Shown here piece after piece: positions 42,554-51,261 of a stretch of DNA of 64,000 nt; within the stretch, counting starts at the first letter, position 1; each line of letters starts with the position of its first letter. The translations under genes and the position numbers were made by a program. Under the pieces are notes generated by a model that did no database searches, was not told where the DNA came from, and was given only the letters and a program-made list of their open reading frames with translations. This DNA is from Georgenia yuyongxinii (GTDB taxonomy: Bacteria > Actinomycetota > Actinomycetes > Actinomycetales > Actinomycetaceae), in NCBI RefSeq assembly GCF_006352065.1, contig NZ_CP040915.1, forward strand, positions 4,030,001 to 4,094,000, read 5' to 3'.

Positions 42554-43219
42554 TCAGACGTCCGAGGGCAGCCCCAGCTCGTTGTGGCCGAAGTCCTGGA
42601 GGAACCGCGGCCCGGTGAGCGCGACCTCCCGCTCGAACGCCCCGCGCCACCTGCCGTAGGGCGAGCCGGCCAGGGCGTCGTTGGCGAATCGGGGATCGTC
42701 GGTGACCTCGGTCAGGCAGAAGTCGGGGATCGCGAGGTCGGTGACCGGGCCGCCGCGCTCACACTCGGCCACCACGAGCGGGGCGTTGTCGCCGAGGAAC
42801 TCGTCGATCACCCACCCGTCGACGCCCAGCCACACGGAGTGCCGGTACTTCACCACAAGTGCTCCGCCGCGGCGGACCATGGCCAGGCCGACCATGGGGT
42901 CAAGCTCGCGCTCGGCCTCGTAGCGGGTGCCGCCGACGTAGGGCCCCTTGGCGGTCAGGGCGCAGAACGTCACCGTGCCCTCGAGCGCGCTCAGAAGTCC
43001 GTCCGTATCGACCGCGCCGCCTACCGGGTCGGGTGCGTACACCCCGCCGACGGCTCCGGCCGGTGCCTCCAGCCGGATGCGCAGTGCGTAGCCGTCGGCG
43101 GCGAGGACGTAGCTCTGGACGATGAGGGCGGGCTCAGGTTCGGTGCGGACGACGGCGGGCAGCTCCCGCACGAAGAACTTGCGCTCGAACTCGAAGTCCC
43201 CGTAGCCGGTGTCGCTCAT
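42554..43219 (-). CDS. CYTH-domain (triphosphate tunnel) protein
   Basis: A 221-residue protein with the defining ExExK motif (Glu10, Glu12, Lys14 in DFEFERKFFV). Further tunnel residues are in YALRIRLEAP, RYEAERELD and VIDEFLG. Bacterial CYTH enzymes act on triphosphates such as PPPi or thiamine triphosphate. Length is typical. It stands alone. Confidence 0.86.
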   Translation of the reverse strand: MSDTGYGDFEFERKFFVRELPAVVRTEPEPALIVQSYVLAADGYALRIRLEAPAGAVGGVYAPDPVGGAVDTDGLLSALEGTVTFCALTAKGPYVGGTRYEAERELDPMVGLAMVRRGGALVVKYRHSVWLGVDGWVIDEFLGDNAPLVVAECERGGPVTDLAIPDFCLTEVTDDPRFANDALAGSPYGRWRGAFEREVALTGPRFLQDFGHNELGLPSDV

Positions 43220-43319
43220 GGATCGAACGTACCCGGGGCCGCCGCCGGTCGGGGCGCTCACGCGCGGGCGGTCACGCGTGGTCATGCGCCCGCACGCACG
43301 CGCCCGGTCACGACCTCGG

Positions 43320-43889
43320 TCAGGCGCGGGCGCTCAACGCCCCGAGCGCGGCGTCGAGGCCCGCGACCATCCGGGTGAAGGTCTGCTCGACGTCACGCGC
43401 CATACGAAACCCGCCCCCCGCCTCGAGGGTGACGAAGCCGTGCAGCGCGCTGCGCAGGATCCGCACGGCGTCGACCAGGTCATCACCCGCCAGCCCGTAC
43501 CCGGCCAGGGCCGCGTTGATCACCTCGAGCAGCGCCCCACCGGCGGCGGCGAGCTCGGGCTCGTCCGGTCGTGCGGCGCGGACGACGGCGGGATAACGGC
43601 CCGGGTGGGCGCGGGCGAAGTCGCGGTAGGCACGGGCGAGCGCGTCCAGCTCCTGACCCGGGGCGTCCTCGACCGCCGCGGCGAGCGACTCACGTAGCCC
43701 GCTCAGGGCGCGCACGGCGATCCGGGTGCGCAGGTCGTCCGCGTTGGCGACGTGCTTGTACAGGGAGGGCAGCCGCACCCCGGCCCGCTGGGCGACCGCC
43801 GCCAGGGTGAGCCCGTCCCAGCCCATCTCGTCGGCGATCTCGCAGCCGAGGTCGACGACGCGCTCGGGGTTGAGCCCCGCCCTAGGCAT
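43320..43889 (-). CDS. TetR-family transcriptional regulator
   Basis: A 189-residue TetR protein. The helix-turn-helix is TLAAVAQRAGVRLPSLYKHVANADDLRTR. The C-terminal part (HGFVTLEAGGGFRMARDVEQTFTRMVAGLDAAL) is the WHG-type ligand domain. It overlaps the upstream hydrolase gene by 8 bp and probably represses that operon through the inverted repeat at 44740-44756. Ligand unknown. Confidence 0.9.
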   Translation of the reverse strand: MPRAGLNPERVVDLGCEIADEMGWDGLTLAAVAQRAGVRLPSLYKHVANADDLRTRIAVRALSGLRESLAAAVEDAPGQELDALARAYRDFARAHPGRYPAVVRAARPDEPELAAAGGALLEVINAALAGYGLAGDDLVDAVRILRSALHGFVTLEAGGGFRMARDVEQTFTRMVAGLDAALGALSARA

Positions 43890-44715
43890 CCGCGCCGTCC
43901 CTCAGCACCCGGCGCACCAGGAACTTGGCGACGGCGGGGGCCACCTCGGCGGCGTCGTCGGCGTGGGGGTAGTGCCCGGACTGCGGGCGAAGCAGCACCT
44001 CGGCCCCGCCGAGCCGGCCGGCGAGCCACCGCGTCTCGGCGGCCGGGTCCTTGAAGTCCGGGTCCTTGCCGCCCATCACCACCAGTGCCGGTGCCTGCAC
44101 GCCGGCGAGCCGTGCCTCGACGGGGGCGTGGGTGGTCTGGGCGACGGTGTCGCGGAAGGCGCGCCAGTAGGCCGGCCGGCGCAGGGCGGCGTCATTGCGG
44201 GCGCGGTAGCCGGCGTGGTCGGCCGGGGGGCGGCCGGCCAGGAGGGAGGTGTGGTACCACGACCACACCCGCGGTCCCCAGGGGCGCAGCAGGGCCACGC
44301 GCATGAGCGTCTTGACAAGCCCCGCGCCACCGCCGTCCCGGGCGAACGGGCCGAGCAGGACGAGCGCGGCGACGCGGTCCGGCCGCTCGGCGGCCGCCCA
44401 CAGCGCGGCACCGGCGCCCATCGAGCTGCCGACGAGCACCACGGGCCGGTCGGGCGAGAGCGCGTCCGCGAGCGCCAGGGCGTCCTGGCCGGTGGGGAGG
44501 TCGCCGTACTCGGTGAAGGTCGGGTCGGACTCGCCGTGGCCGCGCAGGTCCGTCGTGGCCACCGCGAAGCCGGCACCCACCAGCCCGGGCACGAGGTGCC
44601 GGAAGCCCTGACGCAGGTCGCCCATGCCCGGCAGCGCGAGGACCAGCGGCCCGGTGCCCGTGAGGTCGTAGGCGATCCGGCCGCCCGGCCGGTCGAGGTA
44701 CATGGTGGTGGTCAT
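43882..44715 (-). CDS. Alpha/beta hydrolase
   Basis: A 277-residue alpha/beta-hydrolase. VLALPGMGDLRQGFRHL holds the oxyanion region, GSSMGAGAALWAA the nucleophile elbow Ser, GGKDPDFKDP the Asp and SGHYPHADD the His, so the triad is complete. AGGAGA lies before the ATG at 44715. It leads a two-gene operon with the TetR gene. Substrate unknown. Confidence 0.9.
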   Translation of the reverse strand: MTTTMYLDRPGGRIAYDLTGTGPLVLALPGMGDLRQGFRHLVPGLVGAGFAVATTDLRGHGESDPTFTEYGDLPTGQDALALADALSPDRPVVLVGSSMGAGAALWAAAERPDRVAALVLLGPFARDGGGAGLVKTLMRVALLRPWGPRVWSWYHTSLLAGRPPADHAGYRARNDAALRRPAYWRAFRDTVAQTTHAPVEARLAGVQAPALVVMGGKDPDFKDPAAETRWLAGRLGGAEVLLRPQSGHYPHADDAAEVAPAVAKFLVRRVLRDGADA

Positions 44716-44739
44716 GGCTTCTCTCCTGTCGACGTTACA

Positions 44740-44756
44740 GGCTAAGTCTATTAGCC
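44740..44756. promoter_or_regulatory. Perfect inverted repeat, probable TetR operator
   Basis: GGCTAA-GTCTA-TTAGCC lies 25-41 bp upstream of the hydrolase start, in the only AT-rich patch of the gap and probably over its promoter. Length and symmetry are typical of TetR sites. The nearest TetR gene is in the same operon, giving autoregulation. Confidence 0.75.
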
Positions 44757-44915
44757 ACAGCGTCGGTTCGGCAAGGGATCCACCTGGCCGCATCGACCTG
44801 ACCGCCCGCCCAGGGCCGCCGCAACACGGCCGGCCGCCGCTACGCTGACGCGCATCGTGCCCGGTCCAGCCGGGCGATCGCCCGGACCCAGCCGGGCCGG
44901 CACCGAGGAGCGCCG

Positions 44916-46565
44916 ATGGACGCCGACGTCGTCGTCGTAGGAGCGGGCCTGGCCGGGCTCGTGGCCACCGCCGAGCTGGCCGCGGCCGGCCGCCGCGTGG
45001 TGCTGGTCGACCAGGAGGGCACCGCGAACCTGGGCGGACAGGCGTACTGGTCCTTCGGTGGCTTGCTCCTCGTGGACTCGCCGGAGCAGCGGCGCCTGGG
45101 GGTGCGCGACTCCCTCGACCTTGCCTGGCAGGACTGGGAGGGCACCGCCGGCTTCGACCGGCCCGAGGACTACTGGCCGCGCCGGTGGGCCCGGGCGTAC
45201 GTGGAGTTCACCGCCGGGGAGAAGCGGGCGTGGCTGCACGGCCTGGGCGTGCGGTTCTTCCCGGTGGTCGGCTGGGCCGAGCGCGGCGGCTCCGGCGCGA
45301 CCGGGCCGGGCAACTCGGTGCCCCCCTTCCACATCGTCTGGGGCACCGGACCGGGGGTGGTGGCACCGTTCGCCACGAAGGTGCGGGCCGCCGTCGACGC
45401 CGGACTGGTGCGCCTGGCCCCTCGGCACCGGGTGGACGCCCTGACGATCACCGACGGTGTGGTCGACGGCGTGCGCGGCACCGTGCTCGAGCCCGACGAC
45501 GCACCGCGCGGTGCGCCGTCGTCCCGCGTGCCGGCGGGCGAGTTCGAGCTGCACGCGGATGCCGTCGTGGTCACCACCGGCGGCATCGGCGGAGACCAGG
45601 AGCGGGTGCGCCGGTACTGGCCGGCCCGGCTGGGCCCGCCGCCGGCGCACATGCTCACCGGCGTGCCCGCGTACGTGGACGGCCGGATGCTCGACATCGC
45701 CGCCACCGCGGGCGCGCACCTCATCAACCGCGACCGCATGTGGCACTACACCGAGGGCATCACCAACCACTCACCGGTCTGGCCGGGCCACGGCATCCGG
45801 ATCCTGCCCGGTCCGTCCTCGCTGTGGCTGGACGCCACCGGGCGCCGCCTGCCCGTCCCGCTCTATCCCGGCTTCGACACCCTCGCCACCCTGGCGCACC
45901 TGCGCCGCACCGGGCACGACCACAGCTGGTTCGTGCTCACCCAGCGCATCATCGAGAAGGAGCTCGCCCTCTCCGGCTCCGAGCAGAACCCGGACCTGAC
46001 CGGCAAGAACCTGCGACTGCTGGCCCAACGGGTGCGCTCCGGCGCGCCGGGCCCGGTGGAGGTCTTCAAGGACCGCGGGGCGGACTTCGTCGTCGCCCCC
46101 ATGCTGCCCGAGCTGGTCGCGGGAATGAACGCGCTGACGCCGCGGCCGCTGCTGGACCGCGCCGACGTCGAGCGCGAGGTGCTGGCCCGGGACCGGGAGA
46201 TGGCCAACCCGTTCACCAAGGACCTCCAGATCGTCGCGCTGCGACAGGCCCGCACCTACCGCGGCGACAAGCTGGTGCGGGTGGCCGCCCCGCACCGGCT
46301 GCTCGACCCGGCCGCGGGCCCGCTCATCGCCGTGCGGCTGCACGTGCTCACCCGCAAGACCCTCGGCGGGATCGAGACCGACCTCGACGCGCGCGTGCTG
46401 CGTCCCGACGGCACCGCGCTGCCCGGGCTCTACGCGGCCGGGGAGGTGGCCGGTTTCGGCGGCGGCGGCATGCACGGGTACCGCTCGCTCGAGGGCTCGT
46501 TCCTCGGCGGGTGCCTGTTCTCCGGGCGGACGGCGGGCCGGGCGGTGGCGGCCGCGACGTCCTGA
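44916..46565 (+). CDS. FAD-binding dehydrogenase (KstD/fumarate reductase-like)
   Basis: A 549-residue flavoprotein. VVVVGAGLAGLVATAELAAAGRRVVLVDQE is the FAD site, VVTTGGIGGDQERVRRYWP is internal, and LYAAGEVAGFGGGGMHGYRSLEGSFLGGC is the C-terminal FAD signature. It belongs to the actinobacterial ketosteroid-dehydrogenase-like group (such as the M. tuberculosis FAD-binding dehydrogenases) of unknown substrate. GAGGAG lies six bases before the ATG. A hairpin terminator follows. Confidence 0.88.
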   Translation: MDADVVVVGAGLAGLVATAELAAAGRRVVLVDQEGTANLGGQAYWSFGGLLLVDSPEQRRLGVRDSLDLAWQDWEGTAGFDRPEDYWPRRWARAYVEFTAGEKRAWLHGLGVRFFPVVGWAERGGSGATGPGNSVPPFHIVWGTGPGVVAPFATKVRAAVDAGLVRLAPRHRVDALTITDGVVDGVRGTVLEPDDAPRGAPSSRVPAGEFELHADAVVVTTGGIGGDQERVRRYWPARLGPPPAHMLTGVPAYVDGRMLDIAATAGAHLINRDRMWHYTEGITNHSPVWPGHGIRILPGPSSLWLDATGRRLPVPLYPGFDTLATLAHLRRTGHDHSWFVLTQRIIEKELALSGSEQNPDLTGKNLRLLAQRVRSGAPGPVEVFKDRGADFVVAPMLPELVAGMNALTPRPLLDRADVEREVLARDREMANPFTKDLQIVALRQARTYRGDKLVRVAAPHRLLDPAAGPLIAVRLHVLTRKTLGGIETDLDARVLRPDGTALPGLYAAGEVAGFGGGGMHGYRSLEGSFLGGCLFSGRTAGRAVAAATS

Positions 46566-46586
46566 CCTGGGGCGGGGGACCCGCAA

Positions 46587-46614
46587 GGCACGACGGCGGA
46601 ACCGCCGTCGTGCC
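46587..46614 (+). terminator. Hairpin terminator of the FAD dehydrogenase gene
   Basis: GGCACGACGGCGG-AA-CCGCCGTCGTGCC is a 13-bp perfect palindrome 21 bp after the stop and 15 bp before the next GTG. It can act as a terminator or attenuator for the acyltransferase gene. Confidence 0.65.
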
Positions 46615-46628
46615 GTAACGTCGCCCTG

Positions 46629-47270
46629 GTGAGGACCATGCGCCGGGCCCTGGCCCGCATCTACTGGGGCGTGAGCCGGTGGACCTTCCGCGGCACGACA
46701 CTGCCGCGCGAGGGTGCCGGGATCCTGATCGGCGCCCCGCACACGTCCAACTGGGACTTCGTGCTCATGCTCGCGATCACCTGGCGGCTGGGGATCTCGG
46801 TGCGGTTCCTGGGCAAGCACCAGCTGTTCCGGCGGCCGTTCGGGCCGCTCATGCGGGCGCTCGGTGGCATCCCGGTGGACCGGCGTGATCCGTCCCGGCT
46901 CGTCGACGAGCTGGTCGGTCGCATCAGCGCCGGCGAGCGTTTCTACCTCGTCATCACCCCTGAGGGGACCCGGGGCGCCACCACCGTGTGGAAGTCGGGG
47001 TTCTACCGTGTCGCCCGCGCCACCGGCATGCCCGTCACGCTGGGCTACGTCGACCGCTCGACGATGACCACCGGGCTGGGCCCCACCCTGCACCTGACCG
47101 GTGACGTCGCCGGGGACATGGACCGGATTCGCGCGTTCTACGCGGGCAAGACCGGTGTGCGGCCGAGCCTGGGGTGCGAGCCGCGCCTGCGGGACGAGGG
47201 CACCCATGATGACGAGAGCGCCCAAAGTGCGGGCCTCACCGACAAGGGGCCGCACTCGGACCTCCGCTGA
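46629..47270 (+). CDS. PlsC-like lysophospholipid acyltransferase family protein
   Basis: A 213-residue acyltransferase. APHTSNWDFVLML carries the HxxxxD catalytic motif, and GGIPVDRRDPSRLVDEL and ITPEGTRGATTVWKSGFYRVA the substrate-binding motifs. This short form matches the actinobacterial 1-acylglycerol-3-phosphate O-acyltransferase relatives. No transmembrane segment is obvious. The GTG at 46629 is used; an ATG at 46638 is possible. The last 30 residues are polar and unconserved in style. Confidence 0.85.
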   Translation: MRTMRRALARIYWGVSRWTFRGTTLPREGAGILIGAPHTSNWDFVLMLAITWRLGISVRFLGKHQLFRRPFGPLMRALGGIPVDRRDPSRLVDELVGRISAGERFYLVITPEGTRGATTVWKSGFYRVARATGMPVTLGYVDRSTMTTGLGPTLHLTGDVAGDMDRIRAFYAGKTGVRPSLGCEPRLRDEGTHDDESAQSAGLTDKGPHSDLR

Positions 47271-47285
47271 CGGAGCCGGCGTACG

Positions 47286-47320
47286 CGAAGGCCCCGGCAC
47301 CATCGGTGCCGGGGCCTTCG
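47286..47320. terminator. Bidirectional hairpin terminator
   Basis: A perfect 16-bp stem (CGAAGGCCCCGGCACC and its complement) with an ATC loop lies between the acyltransferase and the convergent cold-shock gene. It is the strongest hairpin seen in the window. Confidence 0.85.
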
Positions 47321-47353
47321 TGCGTGGAGGTCAGTCCACTCAGATCCTGGGGA

Positions 47354-47557
47354 TCAGAGCGGGCGGACGTTCTCGGCCTGCGGGCCCTTGGGGCCCTGCG
47401 TGACGTCGAACTCGACCTTCTGGTTCTCGTCCAGCGAGCGGTAGCCGCTGGAGGTGATCGCCGAGTAGTGCACGAACACGTCGGCGGAGTTGTCGTCGGG
47501 CGCGATGAAGCCGAAGCCCTTTTCCGCGTTGAACCACTTCACGGTTCCGGTTGCCAT
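47354..47557 (-). CDS. cspA: Cold-shock protein (CspA family)
   Basis: A 67-residue CSD protein. [19 protein letters not shown] and [17 protein letters not shown] carry RNP1 and RNP2. It binds single-stranded RNA and DNA as an RNA chaperone. AAGGAGA precedes the ATG. The roughly 140 bp upstream without another gene would give a long 5' leader, as in csp genes whose mRNA folds with temperature. Confidence 0.96.
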   Translation of the reverse strand: MATGTVKWFNAEKGFGFIAPDDNSADVFVHYSAITSSGYRSLDENQKVEFDVTQGPKGPQAENVRPL

Positions 47558-47852
47558 GGTGTCTCTCCTTCTGAAGCTCAAACAGCGCCGGGGATTCGGC
47601 GGCTGCTTGTCACGGTGTTTCGTCGTCTGCTCCACGAAGGAAGAGCAACCCTGCTGGCTGCGGGGGCCGTACAAACTCTGATGCACTGTAACTGTGGCCA
47701 CGAGCCTACGGCATGGGCGGGGGCGGCGCGAGTGTGTTGAGCCTCACGTCTTCGAACGGCGTGCGGTCGGCGTCGGCTCATCCCGCACATCATCTCGCGC
47801 CGGCCCCGGCACCGCGCTGCGGGAGGCGCCAGCTCCGGGCCTGGTTCGTACC

Positions 47853-48311
47853 ATGGCGAGCGTGCAGATCGTGCCCCGTCACCGCGCAGACCCCGCCCTC
47901 ACCGCGCTCCTGGTCGCCGCGGTCGACGAGCTCAACACCCGGTACCCGGAGGAGCCCACCAGCCATGACCTGGACCCCCGTACCCGGTTCCTGATGGCCG
48001 ACGTCGAGGGCCGGGCGGCGGGCTGCATCGCCCTGGTGCCGCTGGAGCGGGCAGTCGGTGAGGTCAAGCGGATGTTCGTGGCGCCGTCGTTCCGGGGCCG
48101 TGGCATCGCCACCCGGCTGCTCGCCGGCCTCGAGGTGCGCGCGCGGGCAACCGGGATGGTCAGGCTGGTGCTGGAGACGGGCGTCCGGCAGCCCGAGTCG
48201 GTAGCCCTGTACGAGAAGGCCGGCTTCGACCCGGTCGCGCCCTACGGCAGCCACGTGGGCAGCCCCCTCAGCCTGTGCTTCGCGAAGGACCTTGCCGACG
48301 GCGCAGCCTGA
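47853..48311 (+). CDS. GNAT-family N-acetyltransferase
   Basis: A 152-residue GNAT protein. EVKRMFVAPSFRGRGIATRLLAGLEVRARA is the acetyl-CoA motif and ESVALYEKAGFDPVAPYGSH the terminal motif; the family is the PhnO/YjgM-like general type. The ATG at 47853 is used; a GTG nine bases on is an alternative. The substrate is unknown. Confidence 0.86.
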   Translation: MASVQIVPRHRADPALTALLVAAVDELNTRYPEEPTSHDLDPRTRFLMADVEGRAAGCIALVPLERAVGEVKRMFVAPSFRGRGIATRLLAGLEVRARATGMVRLVLETGVRQPESVALYEKAGFDPVAPYGSHVGSPLSLCFAKDLADGAA

Positions 48312-48324
48312 GCCGGATCCGCAC

Positions 48325-48402
48325 GGCGGCCGGGCCACCGTGGAGACCGTGGCGGCCGGGCCACCGTGGAGACCGTGGCGGCCGGGCCACCGTGGCGACC
48401 GT
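48325..48402 (+). repeat. 26-bp tandem repeat, three copies
   Basis: Units at 48325-48350, 48351-48376 and 48377-48402 start GGCGGCCGGGCCACCG. The first two are identical and the third differs by one base. They lie between the convergent ends of the acetyltransferase and ogt genes. Copy number could vary between strains. Confidence 0.9.
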
Positions 48403-48411
48403 GCCATCGAA

Positions 48412-48909
48412 TCAGAACAGCAGCTGCTCCCGCGCGGCCGGGGGCCGCTCGAGGTCGAGCAGGAACTGCTTGCGCGGCAGTCCGCCGGCGTAGCCGGTGA
48501 GGCGACCGTCGGCGCCGATCACCCGGTGGCACGGCACGAGAATGGAGATCGGGTTGCGCCCGTTGGCCCCGGCGACGGCGCGAACCGCCTGCGGGGTCAG
48601 GCCCAGCCGGGCGGTGAGCTCGCCGTAGGAGCAGGTCTGTCCGTACGGGATCTCGGCCAGGGCGGACCAGACCGTGCGCTGGAACTCGCTCCCCCGGGGC
48701 CGCAACGGCACGGTGAACTGCTGCCGCTCCCCCGCGAAGTACTCCGCCAGCTGTCGCCGTGCCGCCGGGTGGGCGGCGTCGTCGCGCTGCCCGAACCCCG
48801 CCACGTCCGGCACGTGGCGGCCCTGGTGCATGTACAGCCCGCTCAGCGCGTCGTCCTCGCCCACGAGGGTCAGGGGGCCGATCGGTGAGTCGACGAGCGC
48901 GTACGTCAT
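48412..48909 (-). CDS. ogt: Methylated-DNA-protein cysteine methyltransferase
   Basis: A 165-residue repair protein that takes the methyl group from O6-methylguanine onto Cys127 in the PCHRV motif. SEFQRTVWSALAEIPYGQTCSYGELTARLG is the DNA-binding helix region, and RVIGADGRLTGYAGGLPRKQFLL completes the active site. GGAGGAA lies before the ATG. Single gene; length normal. Confidence 0.95.
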   Translation of the reverse strand: MTYALVDSPIGPLTLVGEDDALSGLYMHQGRHVPDVAGFGQRDDAAHPAARRQLAEYFAGERQQFTVPLRPRGSEFQRTVWSALAEIPYGQTCSYGELTARLGLTPQAVRAVAGANGRNPISILVPCHRVIGADGRLTGYAGGLPRKQFLLDLERPPAAREQLLF

Positions 48910-49016
48910 GGTTCCTCCTCGGTGCTCACACCGTAGACGTCCCGGGCGCGGATTCGGTGAGGTGCTGGGCGGCAGGGGATGATGGCAGGCGAGAGCCGGA
49001 CCGGTAAGGAGGCGCG

Positions 49017-49928
49017 GTGAGCGGCCACACGCACGACCATGCGGAAGCCAACCGCACCCGCCTGGCGATCGCCTTCGGCATCACCGCCACGGTGCTCGTG
49101 GCGGAGGTGGTCGGGGCGTGGTGGACCGGCAGCCTGGCACTGCTGGTGGATGCCACCCACATGCTCACCGACACCGCGGGACTGGGGCTGGCGCTCGTCG
49201 CGGCCTCGCTGATGCTGCGCCCGCCGACCTCCCGCCGCACCTGGGGATTCCGCCGGGCCGAGGTGCTGGCCGCGGCCGCCCAGGCCACCTTGCTGCTCGC
49301 CGTCGGGGTCTACGCGCTCATCGAGGGCGTCCGCCGGCTGATGGACCCGCCGGACGTGCCGGCCACCGGGCTGCTCGTGTTCGGGGTGATCGGCCTGCTG
49401 GCCAACCTGGTCGCCATGGCGGTCCTGGCCGGCGGGCGGTCCGCGAGCCTGAACCTGCGGGCCGCGTTCCTCGAGGTGGTCAACGACGCGCTCGGCTCGG
49501 CCGCCGTCATCGTCAGTGCCGTCGTCATCGCCGCGACCGGGTGGACGCGCGCCGACGCCGTCGCCGCCCTCGTGATCGCGGCCCTGATCCTCCCGCGCAC
49601 CCTGATGCTGCTGCGCGAGAGCACCAGCGTGCTGCTCGAGTCCACACCCCGGGGGCTGGACCTCGACGACGTCCGGGCCCACCTCCTGGCCGTGCCGCAC
49701 GTGCGCGCGGTGCACGACCTGCACGCCTCGCAGATCGCCTCCGGCCTGCCGGTGCTCACCGCGCACGTGGTCATCGACGACGACTGCTTCCGCGACGGGC
49801 ACGCCGCCGAGCTGCTCGGCCAGCTGCAGAGCTGCGTGGCCGAGCACTTCCCGGTGAGCGTGGCGCACTCCACGTTCCAGCTCGAGCCGGTCGATCACCG
49901 CCCGCACGAGGGGCACGTGCATCCCTGA
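49017..49928 (+). CDS. Cation diffusion facilitator (CDF) metal transporter
   Basis: A 303-residue protein with a His-rich start (GHTHDHAE), six helices and a C-terminal metal-binding domain ending HRPHEGHVHP. The TM2 metal site is His48-x3-Asp52 in DATHMLTDTAG. In TM5 the usual HxxxD is Glu153-x3-Asp157 (FLEVVNDALGS), which may alter selectivity. It exports zinc or a related divalent ion in exchange for protons. The GTG start has AAGGAGG upstream. Confidence 0.9.
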   Translation: MSGHTHDHAEANRTRLAIAFGITATVLVAEVVGAWWTGSLALLVDATHMLTDTAGLGLALVAASLMLRPPTSRRTWGFRRAEVLAAAAQATLLLAVGVYALIEGVRRLMDPPDVPATGLLVFGVIGLLANLVAMAVLAGGRSASLNLRAAFLEVVNDALGSAAVIVSAVVIAATGWTRADAVAALVIAALILPRTLMLLRESTSVLLESTPRGLDLDDVRAHLLAVPHVRAVHDLHASQIASGLPVLTAHVVIDDDCFRDGHAAELLGQLQSCVAEHFPVSVAHSTFQLEPVDHRPHEGHVHP

Positions 49929-49960
49929 CGGCGGCGCTCCGTCCGGTGTGGCCGGCCCGT

Positions 49961-50002
49961 GCGTCAGAGTTCGAGCGTCAGAGTTCGAGCGTCAGAGCTC
50001 GT
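49961..50002 (+). repeat. 14-bp tandem repeat, three copies
   Basis: GCGTCAGAGTTCGA occurs twice exactly and a third time with two changes, head to tail, between the transporter and the convergent acetyltransferase stop at 50006. Confidence 0.88.
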
Positions 50003-50005
50003 GAA

Positions 50006-50494
50006 TCACAGCCAGCGGTGCATCACGTGCAGGCCCACGTAGCTGCCGTCCGGACGGCGGAACGCACCCGGGACGGTGCCGACGATCGAGAACCCGAGCG
50101 ATTGCCACAGCCCGACCGCGCGCTCGTTGGACGACACGACCGCGTTGAAGACCACCGCCCGGTACCCGTCGGCGCGGGCGGCGGCAAGGACGTGCTCTGC
50201 GAGCGCGCGGGCGATCCCCTTGCCGGCGTGGCCGCCGTCGACCATGAAGCCCGCGTTGGCGACGTCGGCCGCACCCCCGCCGTAGTTGGGGTGCGTCTCG
50301 GCGGTGCCGACCACCTCGCCGTCGAGCATGGCGACCACCGTGCGACCCGGCAGACGCTCGTGCAGCCACTTCACCCGGAGGGTGCGCTCGTCGGTGTCGG
50401 TGTCCCAGGTGTAGGTCTCACCGGCGCGGACCACCGGTTCCATCACGGACCAGATGCGCGGCCAGTCCGCCGCCGTGGCCTCGCGGATCTCCAT
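50006..50494 (-). CDS. GNAT-family N-acetyltransferase
   Basis: A 162-residue GNAT protein. IREATAADWPRIWSVMEPVVRAGETYTWD at the start, AGFMVDGGHAGKGIARALAEHVLAAARADGYRAVVFNAVVSSNERAVGLWQSLGF in the middle, and the final HVMHRWL match a phosphinothricin-acetyltransferase-like subfamily. No Shine-Dalgarno is visible. TATCCT lies seven bases before the ATG, so the transcript may be leaderless. Substrate unknown. Confidence 0.87.
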   Translation of the reverse strand: MEIREATAADWPRIWSVMEPVVRAGETYTWDTDTDERTLRVKWLHERLPGRTVVAMLDGEVVGTAETHPNYGGGAADVANAGFMVDGGHAGKGIARALAEHVLAAARADGYRAVVFNAVVSSNERAVGLWQSLGFSIVGTVPGAFRRPDGSYVGLHVMHRWL

Positions 50495-50596
50495 GGCCGG
50501 GAGGATAGCGGGGCGGGAGACGCTTCCCGCCGAGGAAAAACCCAAACTCACGCGCGCCGTCGGATAAGGGACGCGTCCGGGGGATAGCCTCAAGCA

Positions 50597-51157
50597 GTGA
50601 GGATCTTCGATGGGGACGCCGGCCGCGTGGCCATCATCTTCCCTGGGGCTGGTTACACCCCCGACCGCCCCCTGCTGCACTACGCCCGCACGATCGTGCG
50701 CGACGCCGGTTGGTCCGGTCGGGACGTGTGGTGGCCGGAGCTGCCGGACGAGGGCAGCGACGCCCTCGGCACGATGGTGCGCGACATCGCGTGGCGCGAG
50801 CTCCACTCCAACGCCTCTCCCACCCAGCGCCTGGTGATCGGCAAGTCGCTGGGCAGCCTGACGGCGCCGCTCGCCGCGGACCTGAACGTCCCCGGCATCT
50901 GGCTCACCCCGTTCATGCGCAACCCCGACGTGCTCGACGGTCTCGTTCGCCAGCAGGCGCCCACCCTGCTCATAGGGGGCACCGCGGACCGGCTCTGGGA
51001 CGGCGACGCCGCCCGCCGCACCGGGCACCAGGTGCTCGAGATCGAAGGTGCGAACCACAGCCTGGAGTTCGCCGGGGACGCTCGCCGCTCCGTGACCGCC
51101 CTGGCCGACGTGGTGGCGGCCATGGCGCAGTTCGTCGCCGAGCTCGACCCGGCCTGA
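50597..51157 (+). CDS. Small alpha/beta-hydrolase-like protein
   Basis: A 186-residue protein. IIFPGAGYTPDRPLLHYA, LVIGKSLGSLTAPLAA (nucleophile elbow GKSLGS), LLIGGTADRLWDG and GANHSLEF give the Ser, Asp and His of the fold. It is short for the family. The GTG start has no Shine-Dalgarno; GATAGCCT lies just upstream, and the gene is divergent from the acetyltransferase. Substrate unknown. Confidence 0.78.
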   Translation: MRIFDGDAGRVAIIFPGAGYTPDRPLLHYARTIVRDAGWSGRDVWWPELPDEGSDALGTMVRDIAWRELHSNASPTQRLVIGKSLGSLTAPLAADLNVPGIWLTPFMRNPDVLDGLVRQQAPTLLIGGTADRLWDGDAARRTGHQVLEIEGANHSLEFAGDARRSVTALADVVAAMAQFVAELDPA

Positions 51158-51261
51158 CCTGCTGGTCTGCCCTCCCCTTCCCGCCGGCCTCATCCGCCGG
51201 CGTGAGGCGGCCCTCACGCACCATAACTACGCTGAGGCCCACGCCAGCCACCGGAGGAATC

